Shown: one piece after another, positions 51,835 through 59,690 of the stretch
Numbering within the stretch: the stretch's first letter is position 1
Layout: each line of letters opens with the position of its first letter
DNA from: Cyclobacterium jeungdonense
GTDB lineage: Bacteria > Bacteroidota > Bacteroidia > Cytophagales > Cyclobacteriaceae
Length of the DNA: 64,000 nt
NCBI RefSeq assembly: GCF_010994275.1
Contig: NZ_WMCD01000002.1
Coordinates: 62,001 to 126,000 of the forward strand
Reading direction: 5' to 3'
Position numbers and translations under genes: made by a program
Notes under the pieces: generated by a model
What the model saw: the letters and a program-made list of their open reading frames with translations, nothing else
Database searches by the model: none
What the model was told of the DNA's origin: nothing

Positions 51835-53223
51835 ATGAACTTAGCGACAAAACACCTACGAATAAACCTCATTATGGCCATTTTTGGCTGGTCAATTCTT
51901 TTTTCTGCTTGTTCTCCGAACGAAGATTACAAAGCCTTATTGGAGGAGAATCATTTGCTGATTGATGCCAATGGACAATTGACTGATATTATTGTTCACG
52001 ACATTTTTTCTCCACCAGTTGCAAGTCGCATTTATGCGTACCCGGCAATAGCCGCCTACGAAGCAGCTGTTTTGGCAGAACCGGAGACCTTTAATTCGTT
52101 AATGGGTCAGTTGAAAGGATCGAATCCCCTTTTGATTCAGATGGAAGGCGATCCGGAAATAATTAATTACCACCTCGTAGCTCTGGCAGCCTATTATAAA
52201 GTCGCCACCCAATTGGTTTTTTCTGAGCAGGACATGATGGAATACCGGGATGCTGCCTTTGAGAATATCCAGGAGGCAGGCATGCCCGAATCCGACTTTG
52301 AAGCTGCTGTTGACTTGGGTGAATCCATTGGCGAACAAATTTTGGCTTATGCCGCACAGGACAATTACCACCAGAGCCGGTCTTTTGAGAAATACACGAT
52401 CCGAAACGACCCCGGAAGCTGGCGGCCCACACCTCCAGCCTATATGGAAGGGATCGAACCCCATTGGAATAAAATAAGAACGTTCTTCTTGGATTCAGCA
52501 AATCAATTCATTCCGCCACCACCACCGCCATTTGACACCGTTCCTGATAGTCGTTTCTATCAGGACGCTTATGAGGTAATGGAAGCAGGTAATCAGATGG
52601 ATGACGTTCAAGAGGAAATAGCCTATTTTTGGGACTGCAATCCCTATAAAATGAATGTCAAAGGACATGTGATGTATGCGGAGAAGAAAATTACTCCCGG
52701 AGGCCATTGGATGGGAATCGCAGGCATTGCCTCAAAAGCCAAAAACCTGGACTGGAAACAAACGGCAGAAACCATGGCGGTCACTTCTATTTACGTATTC
52801 GATGCCTTTATCTCCTGTTGGGATGAAAAATACCGAAGTGTCCTTATACGGCCTGAAACATATATCAACCGATATATGGACGAGAGTTGGACACCTCTGC
52901 TACAAACGCCTCCCTTTCCGGAGTACACCAGTGGACACAGTGTGATTTCTACGGCAGCCTCCCTCGCCCTTACCGACTTACTGGGAGAGCCCTTTACTTT
53001 TCTGGATTCTACGGAGGTGAAATATGGATTGGGTACGCGAGAATTTAACTCCTTCCGGGAAGCTGCAGAAGAAGCAGCAATCAGCCGATTTTATGGAGGC
53101 ATTCATTATTTGCCGGCGATCGAACATGGGGTAGATCAGGGAAAAGCCGTCGCATCCTGGATAGACGGACATATCCAAACCAGAAAAATTTCTCTTGCTG
53201 AAAATGCCCTGGAGGAAAATTGA
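51835..53223 (+). CDS. Vanadium-dependent haloperoxidase-like (PAP2 superfamily) lipoprotein 2
   Basis: This 462-residue paralogue of the preceding gene has a lipoprotein signal ending LFSAC. I chose ATG 51835 (MNLATKHLRINL) because it gives a compact signal. ATG 51796 overlaps the previous stop (ATGA) and would add 13 residues. The pocket motifs are KYRSVLIRP near 332, PPFPEYTSGHS near 366 and SRFYGGIHY near 417. After the last His the sequence is LPAIEHG where gene 1 has MDAITRG, so the two copies may differ in chemistry. The Trp-Asp before the Lys motif (CWDEK) is kept. Confidence 0.83.
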   Translation: MNLATKHLRINLIMAIFGWSILFSACSPNEDYKALLEENHLLIDANGQLTDIIVHDIFSPPVASRIYAYPAIAAYEAAVLAEPETFNSLMGQLKGSNPLLIQMEGDPEIINYHLVALAAYYKVATQLVFSEQDMMEYRDAAFENIQEAGMPESDFEAAVDLGESIGEQILAYAAQDNYHQSRSFEKYTIRNDPGSWRPTPPAYMEGIEPHWNKIRTFFLDSANQFIPPPPPPFDTVPDSRFYQDAYEVMEAGNQMDDVQEEIAYFWDCNPYKMNVKGHVMYAEKKITPGGHWMGIAGIASKAKNLDWKQTAETMAVTSIYVFDAFISCWDEKYRSVLIRPETYINRYMDESWTPLLQTPPFPEYTSGHSVISTAASLALTDLLGEPFTFLDSTEVKYGLGTREFNSFREAAEEAAISRFYGGIHYLPAIEHGVDQGKAVASWIDGHIQTRKISLAENALEEN

Positions 53224-53227
53224 TTAG

Positions 53228-53318
53228 ATGAAATCGAGCATGACGAGAACGTCACACAGTGGGATGATTATTAAGCATGCGAGATTCCATGTGACCATTA
53301 AGAAACAATTATAATTAC
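53228..53318 (+). repeat. Dispersed intergenic repeat, copy B (after haloperoxidase 2)
   Basis: This 91-bp short copy starts ATGAAATCGAGCATGACG, continues GTCACACAGTGGGATGATTA and CATGCGAGATTCCA, lacks the TTCGG hairpin block, and ends ACAATTATAATTAC before an ATG. TGACG and CGTCA form a hairpin with an AGAA loop. Its frame is open for 28 codons to TAA at 53312. Its right end overlaps the stop codon of nadD, which faces it. Confidence 0.8.
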
Positions 53319-53881
53319 ATGAAAAATTTCTTATCCCGAATGTAGTCCAGTACATGCGGGTGAAGCAGGTACCTCACCGATCCCCCCCGCTGTAAGGTTT
53401 TTCGGATAAATGTCGCAGAAATATCCAACAACGGAGCCTCCACATAGCGTATATTTTCGTGATCTAGGGTTTTATTTTTTCCAGGCCTGGGATAGACATA
53501 CATTCCGTACTGCTTAAGGATTTCCTCACTGTTTTTCCACTTGTGAAAGTGGGTAAGGTTGTCGCCCCCTAGAATTAGCGAAAAATCGTGGTTAGGAAAT
53601 TTTTCAGAAAGGTAAGTTAGCGTATCTATGGTATAACTAGGTCTAGGCATGTGAAACTCAACATCCACTACCTTAAACTTAAAATGATCAGCAGTAGCAA
53701 GTTCTACCATCCGCAAGCGATCAAATTCATGTAGCAGGGAGCGGCTGGATTTGTGGGGGTTCTGAGGGGAAACCACAAACCAAACTTCTTCTAAATCGGT
53801 CTGGTCTTGAATGGTATCAGCAATGATCAGATGGCCAATATGAATGGGATTAAAAGAGCCGAAAAATAATCCTACTTTCAA
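53315..53881 (-). CDS. nadD: Nicotinate-nucleotide adenylyltransferase
   Basis: NadD makes nicotinate adenine dinucleotide in NAD synthesis. The 188 residues show the nucleotidyltransferase start [19 protein letters not shown] (with the HxGH motif), [15 protein letters not shown] and the C-terminal [20 protein letters not shown] (ISxT/SxxR motif). It overlaps gmk by 4 bp (ATGA), indicating coupling. Confidence 0.96.
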   Translation of the reverse strand: MKVGLFFGSFNPIHIGHLIIADTIQDQTDLEEVWFVVSPQNPHKSSRSLLHEFDRLRMVELATADHFKFKVVDVEFHMPRPSYTIDTLTYLSEKFPNHDFSLILGGDNLTHFHKWKNSEEILKQYGMYVYPRPGKNKTLDHENIRYVEAPLLDISATFIRKTLQRGGSVRYLLHPHVLDYIRDKKFFM

Positions 53882-54459
53882 ACCGCTTTATCTTCAATAA
53901 ATTCCCTAACGAGCTTTTCGGCTTCCTTAAAAGAGACTTCCAAATCCTCATTGATTAAGGTAATATCAAATCGATCTTCAAAACCCATTTCAAATTTGGC
54001 TTTGTATATTCTTCTGGACAGACTTTCCTCTGACTCGGTCCCTCTCCCTCTCAACCGCTCCGCCAGATCCTCCATGGAAGGTACTTTTACGAAAACAGCC
54101 AATGCTCTCTTACCGAAGTACTTCTTTAAATTAAGTCCACCCTTGACATCCACATCAAAAATGACGTGTTTTCCATCATCCCAAATGCGTTGGATTTCTT
54201 CTTTTAGGGTACCATAAAAATTTCCTTCATACACCTCTTCCCACTCAATGAAGGCTTTTTGAGCAATTTTTTCACGAAATTCTTCCGGAGTAAGGAAATA
54301 ATAATCTTTGCCATTCTCTTCTGCCCTTCCTCTCCTATCTCGGGTACAAGCCGAAATGGAAAAACCAAGTTGGGGTATTTGTTGAAGGAGGTGTTTGACG
54401 ATCGTGGTCTTCCCTGATCCGGAAGGGGCTGAAAAAATTATCGCTTTTCCCTGAGCCAT
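53878..54459 (-). CDS. gmk: Guanylate kinase
   Basis: The enzyme phosphorylates GMP to GDP. The 193 residues have the P-loop [18 protein letters not shown], the GMP-binding segment ([20 protein letters not shown]) and [16 protein letters not shown]. It lies after a small anti-sigma-like gene and overlaps nadD, so nucleotide and NAD synthesis share a transcript with a sigma factor. Confidence 0.97.
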   Translation of the reverse strand: MAQGKAIIFSAPSGSGKTTIVKHLLQQIPQLGFSISACTRDRRGRAEENGKDYYFLTPEEFREKIAQKAFIEWEEVYEGNFYGTLKEEIQRIWDDGKHVIFDVDVKGGLNLKKYFGKRALAVFVKVPSMEDLAERLRGRGTESEESLSRRIYKAKFEMGFEDRFDITLINEDLEVSFKEAEKLVREFIEDKAV

Positions 54460-54465
54460 AAAAAT

Positions 54466-54738
54466 TTACTTGATTTCCTGTATTTTTTGCCGAATGGTAT
54501 CTGCTAACTCCGCAGGGACCATATGCTTGGTACATTTGTTTTTCAATACTTCCCGAATAACTTTTTCCAGATGATAATGCTCAAAACAAGGTTGACATTT
54601 AGCTAATTTTTCATCTAAAATTTCTCTTGAACCCGTGGTCTCTTCTCCATCCAGTATACTTTCCAATAGCTCAAAACATTTGCTCTCGTCACTACAGTTC
54701 AATTTTCTCTTGCTGGATGTGTTTAGATTTTTGTCCAT
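54466..54738 (-). CDS. Putative small anti-sigma factor (zinc-finger type)
   Basis: The 90-residue soluble protein has a CxxC pair (AKCQPCFEHYHLEK) and other Cys residues at about 15, 21 and 69. It lies 17 bp after an ECF sigma gene. This size and gene order match cytoplasmic zinc-binding anti-sigma factors of the RsrA/zf-HC2 type. However, the usual His four residues before CxxC is absent (Lys instead); His at EHYH could serve. Function is inferred from context. Confidence 0.6.
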   Translation of the reverse strand: MDKNLNTSSKRKLNCSDESKCFELLESILDGEETTGSREILDEKLAKCQPCFEHYHLEKVIREVLKNKCTKHMVPAELADTIRQKIQEIK

Positions 54739-54755
54739 TTCAACTAGTTTTTCGA

Positions 54756-55346
54756 TTATTCTTCATCCGTATCATACCCCATATTTTCTGCATAGGAACG
54801 GAGTTTATCCTTCAAAAGGTTCCTGGCCCTGTGAAGCCTGGACCGCACCGTGCCGATAGGGATATCCAGGATTTTAGCCATTTCTTCATAAGTAAACCCT
54901 TCCAGATCACAAAGGATTATCACGGTCCTGAAATCCACGGCCAGACTATTGAGTGCATTGGAAATTTCATCTCCCAACATGTCTTTGACCGCATCGACCC
55001 TCAAATCTGAGGTCATATTATAGTCAACATTATCGGAGTTGTAATAAGTTTCAACTTCTTGATAATCTACTTTTGAGGGTTGTTTGCTTTTCTTGCGATA
55101 TTCGTTGATAAAGCTGTTTTTCAAAATCCTGAAAAGCCAGGCCTTGGCGTTCGTTCCTTGCTCAAAAGAGTTGATAAACCGATAGGCCTTCAGGTAAGTA
55201 TCCTGAACCAGGTCTTTCGCATCGTCCTCATCAAATGTCAACCTGTACGCAAAATTATACATGGAATCAATGTGAGGCATGAACTCATGATCAAAGATGC
55301 TGTTTTTTTCTTTATCGGTATATTTTTTTCGCTGCACTTCGGACAT
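54756..55346 (-). CDS. ECF-type RNA polymerase sigma factor
   Basis: The 196-residue protein has sigma region 2 at about 20-95 (MYNFAYRLTFDEDDAKDLVQ, DTYLKAYRFINSFEQG, NAKAWLFRILKNSFINEYRK) and region 4 at about 130-185 (LEGFTYEEMAKILDIPIGTV, RSRLHRARNLLKDKL). It has no sigma regions 1 or 3, as expected for the ECF group. It starts a unit with a putative anti-sigma protein, gmk and nadD. The regulon is unknown. Confidence 0.93.
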   Translation of the reverse strand: MSEVQRKKYTDKEKNSIFDHEFMPHIDSMYNFAYRLTFDEDDAKDLVQDTYLKAYRFINSFEQGTNAKAWLFRILKNSFINEYRKKSKQPSKVDYQEVETYYNSDNVDYNMTSDLRVDAVKDMLGDEISNALNSLAVDFRTVIILCDLEGFTYEEMAKILDIPIGTVRSRLHRARNLLKDKLRSYAENMGYDTDEE

Positions 55347-55459
55347 AGAATATAAAATTACAAATTGACTTTATTTATAACTAATTTAAACCAAGAAAGT
55401 CCACAATATTTCATTATTTTGAATTTCTTTTGAGCCAGGAAAACCCAGCCTCCTATCGC

Positions 55460-56314
55460 ATGATTATTATCCGCCTCCTTTCTAAATTACCATTGAGGGT
55501 TTTGTATGTTTTTTCAGATCTGATTTACCTTACTGCCTATTACTTATTAGGCTACCGGAAAAATATTGTTCGCGCTAACCTAAATCAGGCTTTCCCAGAG
55601 AAAAGCGGCATAGAAAGGCGGCAAATTGAGAGAAAATTTTACAGGAATTTCACCGATTCCCTGGCAGAAACAGTTAAACTTCTCACCATTGGAAAAAAGG
55701 AACTGAACAATCGGTTTCACGCAAAAAATCCTGCGCTGGTCTTTGAGAAAGTAAACAAAGGTGAAATTATTATTGGCATGTGTGGGCATCTCTTCAACTG
55801 GGAAGGCCATTTGCTAACAGTGTCTTCTGAGGTACAAGAGAAATGTGAGACCATTTATACCCGGGTTAATCAGCCATTTTTCGAACATCTCATGCAAAAA
55901 ATCAGGGGAAGAATGGGTGCGGACCTGACAGAGAGGAAATCATTCCAGCGAGCATTTTTAAAAAAAAGAAATACTCCCAGACTGATTGTGTTGGCGGCGG
56001 ACCAGAGACCCAACCTTGCTGATATCCGGTACCGAAGGCCATTTATGAATCGAGAAACAACCTTTTTCGAAGGGGGAGAAAAATTGGCCAAAAAATTTAA
56101 CCTCACCGTCATCTACGCATACATCACCAAGCCACGGCGTGGATATTACGAATACGACTACCGGGTTTTGGCAGAACCACCCTATAAAAATCAACAACCT
56201 CACAGCATAACCGATGCCTTTGTCGAGTTATTGGAGGAAAATATTCGGCATCAACCTGCCCTTTACCTGTGGTCTCATAACCGCTGGAAAGAACAATTTC
56301 CGCGAAAAAAATGA
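55460..56314 (+). CDS. Lipid A acyltransferase (LpxL/HtrB family)
   Basis: From ATG 55460 the product is 284 residues, starting MIIIRLLSKLPLRVLYVFSD and matching the family N-terminus with its membrane anchor. The catalytic H-x4-E motif is GHLFNWEG, and the second conserved region is IVLAADQRPNL (family ADQ.p). It transfers a secondary acyl chain to lipid A on the inner face of the cytoplasmic membrane. A TTG start at 55430 would add ten residues and is less likely. It is divergent from the sigma gene. Confidence 0.9.
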   Translation: MIIIRLLSKLPLRVLYVFSDLIYLTAYYLLGYRKNIVRANLNQAFPEKSGIERRQIERKFYRNFTDSLAETVKLLTIGKKELNNRFHAKNPALVFEKVNKGEIIIGMCGHLFNWEGHLLTVSSEVQEKCETIYTRVNQPFFEHLMQKIRGRMGADLTERKSFQRAFLKKRNTPRLIVLAADQRPNLADIRYRRPFMNRETTFFEGGEKLAKKFNLTVIYAYITKPRRGYYEYDYRVLAEPPYKNQQPHSITDAFVELLEENIRHQPALYLWSHNRWKEQFPRKK

Positions 56315-56414
56315 TTTAGCACCACCAGAAAATCTCAACGGTAAAAAGTAAAACGGCAGAAACGCGTACCGGAAATTAAATCCATAGTGTCAAGTTGGCT
56401 TAGTCAAACAGAAG
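56315..56414. other. Spacer before repeat copy C
   Basis: With copy C and the helicase promoter this forms a 362-bp gap between genes. I see no gene, terminator or clear symmetric site in this first 100-bp part. Confidence 0.4.
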
Positions 56415-56571
56415 ATGAAATCGAGCCTGCCTGCGACAGACAGTCATGATGGAGGCGACACACGGAGCAATGATTAAAAACTGTAATATTCTCCCGATTA
56501 AGGATCAGGACAGGCTATTCCGACCTTCGGCGCGGAACAAGCTATGGCCGCTAAAAAACAATTGTAAACAT
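56415..56571 (+). repeat. Dispersed intergenic repeat, copy C (before the UvrD-like gene)
   Basis: This longest copy, 157 bp, starts ATGAAATCGAGCCTG. The left half has diverged with an insertion of about 17 bases. The right half is close to copies A and D: ATTCTCCCGATTAAGG, GACCTTCGGCGCGGAACA, ATGGCCGCTAAAAAACAATT. The stem 56519-56536 reads TCCG/CGGA where A and D have CCCG/CGGG. The copy ends before ATGGAACGA, which opens only a short frame. The helicase promoter lies 50 bp further on. Confidence 0.8.
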
Positions 56572-56620
56572 ATGGAACGACATTTCAAATCTGATAAAGG
56601 ATAACATTAAAAAGAATTGG

Positions 56621-56628
56621 TAACTTTG
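56621..56628 (+). promoter_or_regulatory. -7 box of the UvrD-like gene
   Basis: The plus strand reads TAACTTTG, an exact TAnnTTTG. The predicted transcript start near 56635 lies after the TTG at 56617 but before the ATG at 56677, so it supports the shorter protein. Confidence 0.6.
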
Positions 56629-56676
56629 ATCTGGCTAATTACCAATCCCCCGAATAAAGAAAATCGAATAACCCTT

Positions 56677-58920
56677 ATGGATTACTTAGCAAGCCTCAAT
56701 CCCCCCCAAAGAGAAGCAGTAGAAAGAACGGAGGGGCCAGTGATGATCATTGCCGGCGCCGGATCCGGTAAGACCAGGGTATTAACCTATCGAATTGCCC
56801 ATCTGATCCATGCCAGGAAAGTAGATCCCTTCCAGATATTATCGCTGACTTTTACCAATAAAGCTGCCAGTGAAATGAAGCAGCGCATAGAAAAACTGAT
56901 TGGACTGGACGCCAGAAATACCTGGATGGGAACCTTCCATTCGGTGTTTGCTAAAATCTTGCGAGTGGAAGGTCAAAAGCTGGGATATCCCTCTAATTTC
57001 ACCATTTACGATAATGATGATAGTAAATCGCTGATTCGCTCCATTGTCCGGGAGATGAAGCTGGACGATAAAGTTTACAAGGCCAATACCGTTTTGTCCC
57101 GGATTTCGGGTGCCAAAAACAGGCTTATCTCCTGGGAAACCTACTTGAACGACCCCTACATTACCGCTGATGACGAAGCTGCCATGAAACCTAAAGTCGG
57201 CGAAATCTACAAAAATTACCAAAAACGGTTATTTCGTTCCGGGGCGATGGATTTTGACGATTTACTGTTTAATACCAACGTGCTTTTCAGAGATCATCCG
57301 GATGTATTGAATAAATACCAGCAACGATTCCGTTACGTAATGGTGGACGAGTTTCAGGACACGAACCTTTCTCAATACCTGATCACCAAAAAACTGGCCG
57401 CTGTTCATCAGAACATATGTGTCGTAGGTGACGATGCGCAAAGCATTTATGCCTTCAGAGGTGCTGACATCCAGAATATCCTCAATTATGAGAAAGACTA
57501 TCCTGACCTGTTTATTGTCAAACTGGAGCAGAATTACCGATCTACCAAAAACATTGTAGAAACGGCCAACTCCATTATCGCTAAAAATAAATCCCAGCTC
57601 CAAAAAAACGTATGGACACAAAATGATAAAGGGGATTTGATAGAATTGATGAAAGCTTCCTCTGATAATGAGGAGGGGAGAATGGTAGCAACGACCATTT
57701 TTGAGGAAAAAAACAATAAAAAATTGCGAAACAGTGATTTCGCCATTCTCTACCGCACCAATTCCCAGTCCCGATCCATGGAGGAAGCCCTGCGGAAGTT
57801 GGGTATTTCATACCGGATTGTAGGTGGGCTTTCTTTTTACCAAAGAAGGGAAATTAAAGACCTCATGGGGTATTTCAGGTACGTGGTCAATCAAGAAGAT
57901 GAAGAGGCATTTAAGCGGGTTATTAATTATCCTAAAAGAGGGATTGGGGCCAGCAGTGTGGAAAAAATGATGGTGGCTGCCTATGAGCATGATATTGCCC
58001 TCTGGGAAGTAATTTCCAACAGTAGCAGTTTCTTATCAGGTCGGGCGGCAAATGCCGTAGGAGATTTTTGCACGATGATCCGCAGTTTTAAAATTGAAGC
58101 CGAAAGGAAAGACGCTTTCGAAGCGGCTACGAACATTGCGAAGCAATCTGGATTGTTGAGGGAATTGTATGAGGACAAAACCATTGAGGGGCTGAATCGC
58201 TACGAAAACGTGCAGGAATTGCTGAATGCCATAAAGGAGTATGTGGACAATCCCGAAAATGAGGACAAATCTTTAGGTGCCTTTTTACAAGAAATTGCCC
58301 TCTTGACAGATGAAGACCAGAACAAAGACAGCCAGGATACGGTCACATTGATGACCATACATGCCTCCAAGGGTCTTGAGTTTAAGTATGTGTTTGTGGT
58401 GGGCATGGAAGAGGATCTCTTTCCTTCCCAAATGATGATGCAAAGCAGGGAAGACCTGGAGGAAGAAAGGAGGCTTTTTTATGTGGCCTCAACAAGGGCA
58501 ATGGAAAAATTATACCTGAGTTACGCCCTGACACGGTACCGCTATGGAAGGTTACTTAACTGTGAGCCCAGCCGGTTCTTAGAGGAAATTGACCCTGCCT
58601 TCGTAAAGGTTAACAAAAAAATCAGCAGCGCGCTTTCCAGTAGTTTTAGGGATACCGAAAGCAGCCAGGGATTTGTCGGGCTAAAAAAACCCGCTACCCG
58701 AAACACCACTGCCAAAGTACATACCCCCAGCCCGGATTTCAAACCCTCCAACACCCACAATTTAACGGAAGGAATGAAGGTAGAACATCCCAAGTTTGGG
58801 TTTGGCCTGGTGAAAGCAATTGAAACGGAAGGCGTGAATCGAAAGGCTCATATTCACTTCGAGCATTTTGGAGATAAAACTTTATTACTTAGCTTTGCAA
58901 AACTTCGCATAGTAGATTGA
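56677..58920 (+). CDS. ATP-dependent DNA helicase, UvrD/PcrA family
   Basis: The 747-residue superfamily 1 helicase starts MDYLASLNPPQREAVERTEG (Q motif). It has Walker A AGAGSGKTRVLTYR, motif II VDEFQDTNLSQY, motif III DDAQSIYAFRGAD, motif IV QNYRST and motif V/VI (TLMTIHASKGLEFKYVFVVG, RRLFYVASTRAM). The C-terminal tail (HPKFGFGLVKAIE) is the PcrA-type RNA-polymerase-interacting domain. A TTG start at 56617 would precede the promoter. DUF4290 and murA genes follow. Confidence 0.95.
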   Translation: MDYLASLNPPQREAVERTEGPVMIIAGAGSGKTRVLTYRIAHLIHARKVDPFQILSLTFTNKAASEMKQRIEKLIGLDARNTWMGTFHSVFAKILRVEGQKLGYPSNFTIYDNDDSKSLIRSIVREMKLDDKVYKANTVLSRISGAKNRLISWETYLNDPYITADDEAAMKPKVGEIYKNYQKRLFRSGAMDFDDLLFNTNVLFRDHPDVLNKYQQRFRYVMVDEFQDTNLSQYLITKKLAAVHQNICVVGDDAQSIYAFRGADIQNILNYEKDYPDLFIVKLEQNYRSTKNIVETANSIIAKNKSQLQKNVWTQNDKGDLIELMKASSDNEEGRMVATTIFEEKNNKKLRNSDFAILYRTNSQSRSMEEALRKLGISYRIVGGLSFYQRREIKDLMGYFRYVVNQEDEEAFKRVINYPKRGIGASSVEKMMVAAYEHDIALWEVISNSSSFLSGRAANAVGDFCTMIRSFKIEAERKDAFEAATNIAKQSGLLRELYEDKTIEGLNRYENVQELLNAIKEYVDNPENEDKSLGAFLQEIALLTDEDQNKDSQDTVTLMTIHASKGLEFKYVFVVGMEEDLFPSQMMMQSREDLEEERRLFYVASTRAMEKLYLSYALTRYRYGRLLNCEPSRFLEEIDPAFVKVNKKISSALSSSFRDTESSQGFVGLKKPATRNTTAKVHTPSPDFKPSNTHNLTEGMKVEHPKFGFGLVKAIETEGVNRKAHIHFEHFGDKTLLLSFAKLRIVD

Positions 58921-59012
58921 GACGGAAGGCGGATACCCAAAACATAGCGTACTGACAAATGCCTATTTTTTAGTATATTGACAAAAGTTCAGGAAACTTA
59001 AATGCAGGTATC

Positions 59013-59690
59013 ATGACCAATAATGAAAAGCCTAAAAACAAAGTTATTTTGAAAGAATACGGAAAAAACATCCAAAAATTAGTGGATTACATCAAGACGG
59101 TTCCAGAGGATGAAAAAAGGACAGAATATGCCTATGCCCTTGTAGAGTTGATGAAACAGCTTAATCCACTATTAAAAACCGAAAGTGACCAGAAACTTTG
59201 GGACGACATGTACATCATGTCGGATTTTGAACTGGAAGTGAATGGTCCTTTTCCCATGCCGCCGAAGGAGCTACTGGGCAAAAAACCCCAGCCCATTGGC
59301 TACCCGGAAGGCGAGGTGAGATTCAAACATTATGGAAGAAATATAGAAAAACTCATCGAAAAAGCCATAGAAATAGAAGATGATGATGAACAGGAAACCG
59401 CTTTAATCTATATTGGCCAATTGATGAGAAGTTTTCACTCTACTTGGAACAGGGAAAACTTTGACGATGCCATTATCCTTGACGATATCAAAACACTTTC
59501 CAAGGGAAGACTACACATAGACCTGGAAAAAGTGAAAGAGAATGGACTTTTTGAAACCAGTATGCGAAGGGATTTTAAAACCAACGTAGCCACCCCACAA
59601 AATACTACTTCAAACAGTGGCGGTAGAAGGAATTACGGCGGAGGCAAGCGAAGAAACAACAGTTCCAATAGCAAAAAAAGAAGAAATTAA
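59013..59690 (+). CDS. DUF4290 family protein with basic Gly/Asn/Ser tail
   Basis: The 225-residue protein carries the DUF4290 core over about 1-190 (LKEYGKNIQKLVDYIKTVPE, YALVELMKQLNPLLK, WDDMYIMSDFELEV, RFKHYGRNIEKLIEKAI). The last 27 residues are low-complexity and basic (GGRRNYGGGKRRNNSS), as in some nucleic-acid-binding tails. Function is unknown. Its stop overlaps the murA start (TAATG), so translation is coupled. This gene pair is conserved in Bacteroidota. Confidence 0.85.
   Translation: MTNNEKPKNKVILKEYGKNIQKLVDYIKTVPEDEKRTEYAYALVELMKQLNPLLKTESDQKLWDDMYIMSDFELEVNGPFPMPPKELLGKKPQPIGYPEGEVRFKHYGRNIEKLIEKAIEIEDDDEQETALIYIGQLMRSFHSTWNRENFDDAIILDDIKTLSKGRLHIDLEKVKENGLFETSMRRDFKTNVATPQNTTSNSGGRRNYGGGKRRNNSSNSKKRRN

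Noticed and set aside
53228..53314. Repeat copy B as an independent small gene
   Set aside because: The 28-codon frame lacks supporting signals and matches the repeat; kept as repeat until codon evidence is available.
56617..56676. 20-codon N-terminal extension of the helicase from a TTG
   Set aside because: It overlaps the TAACTTTG promoter box; the family start is at 56677.
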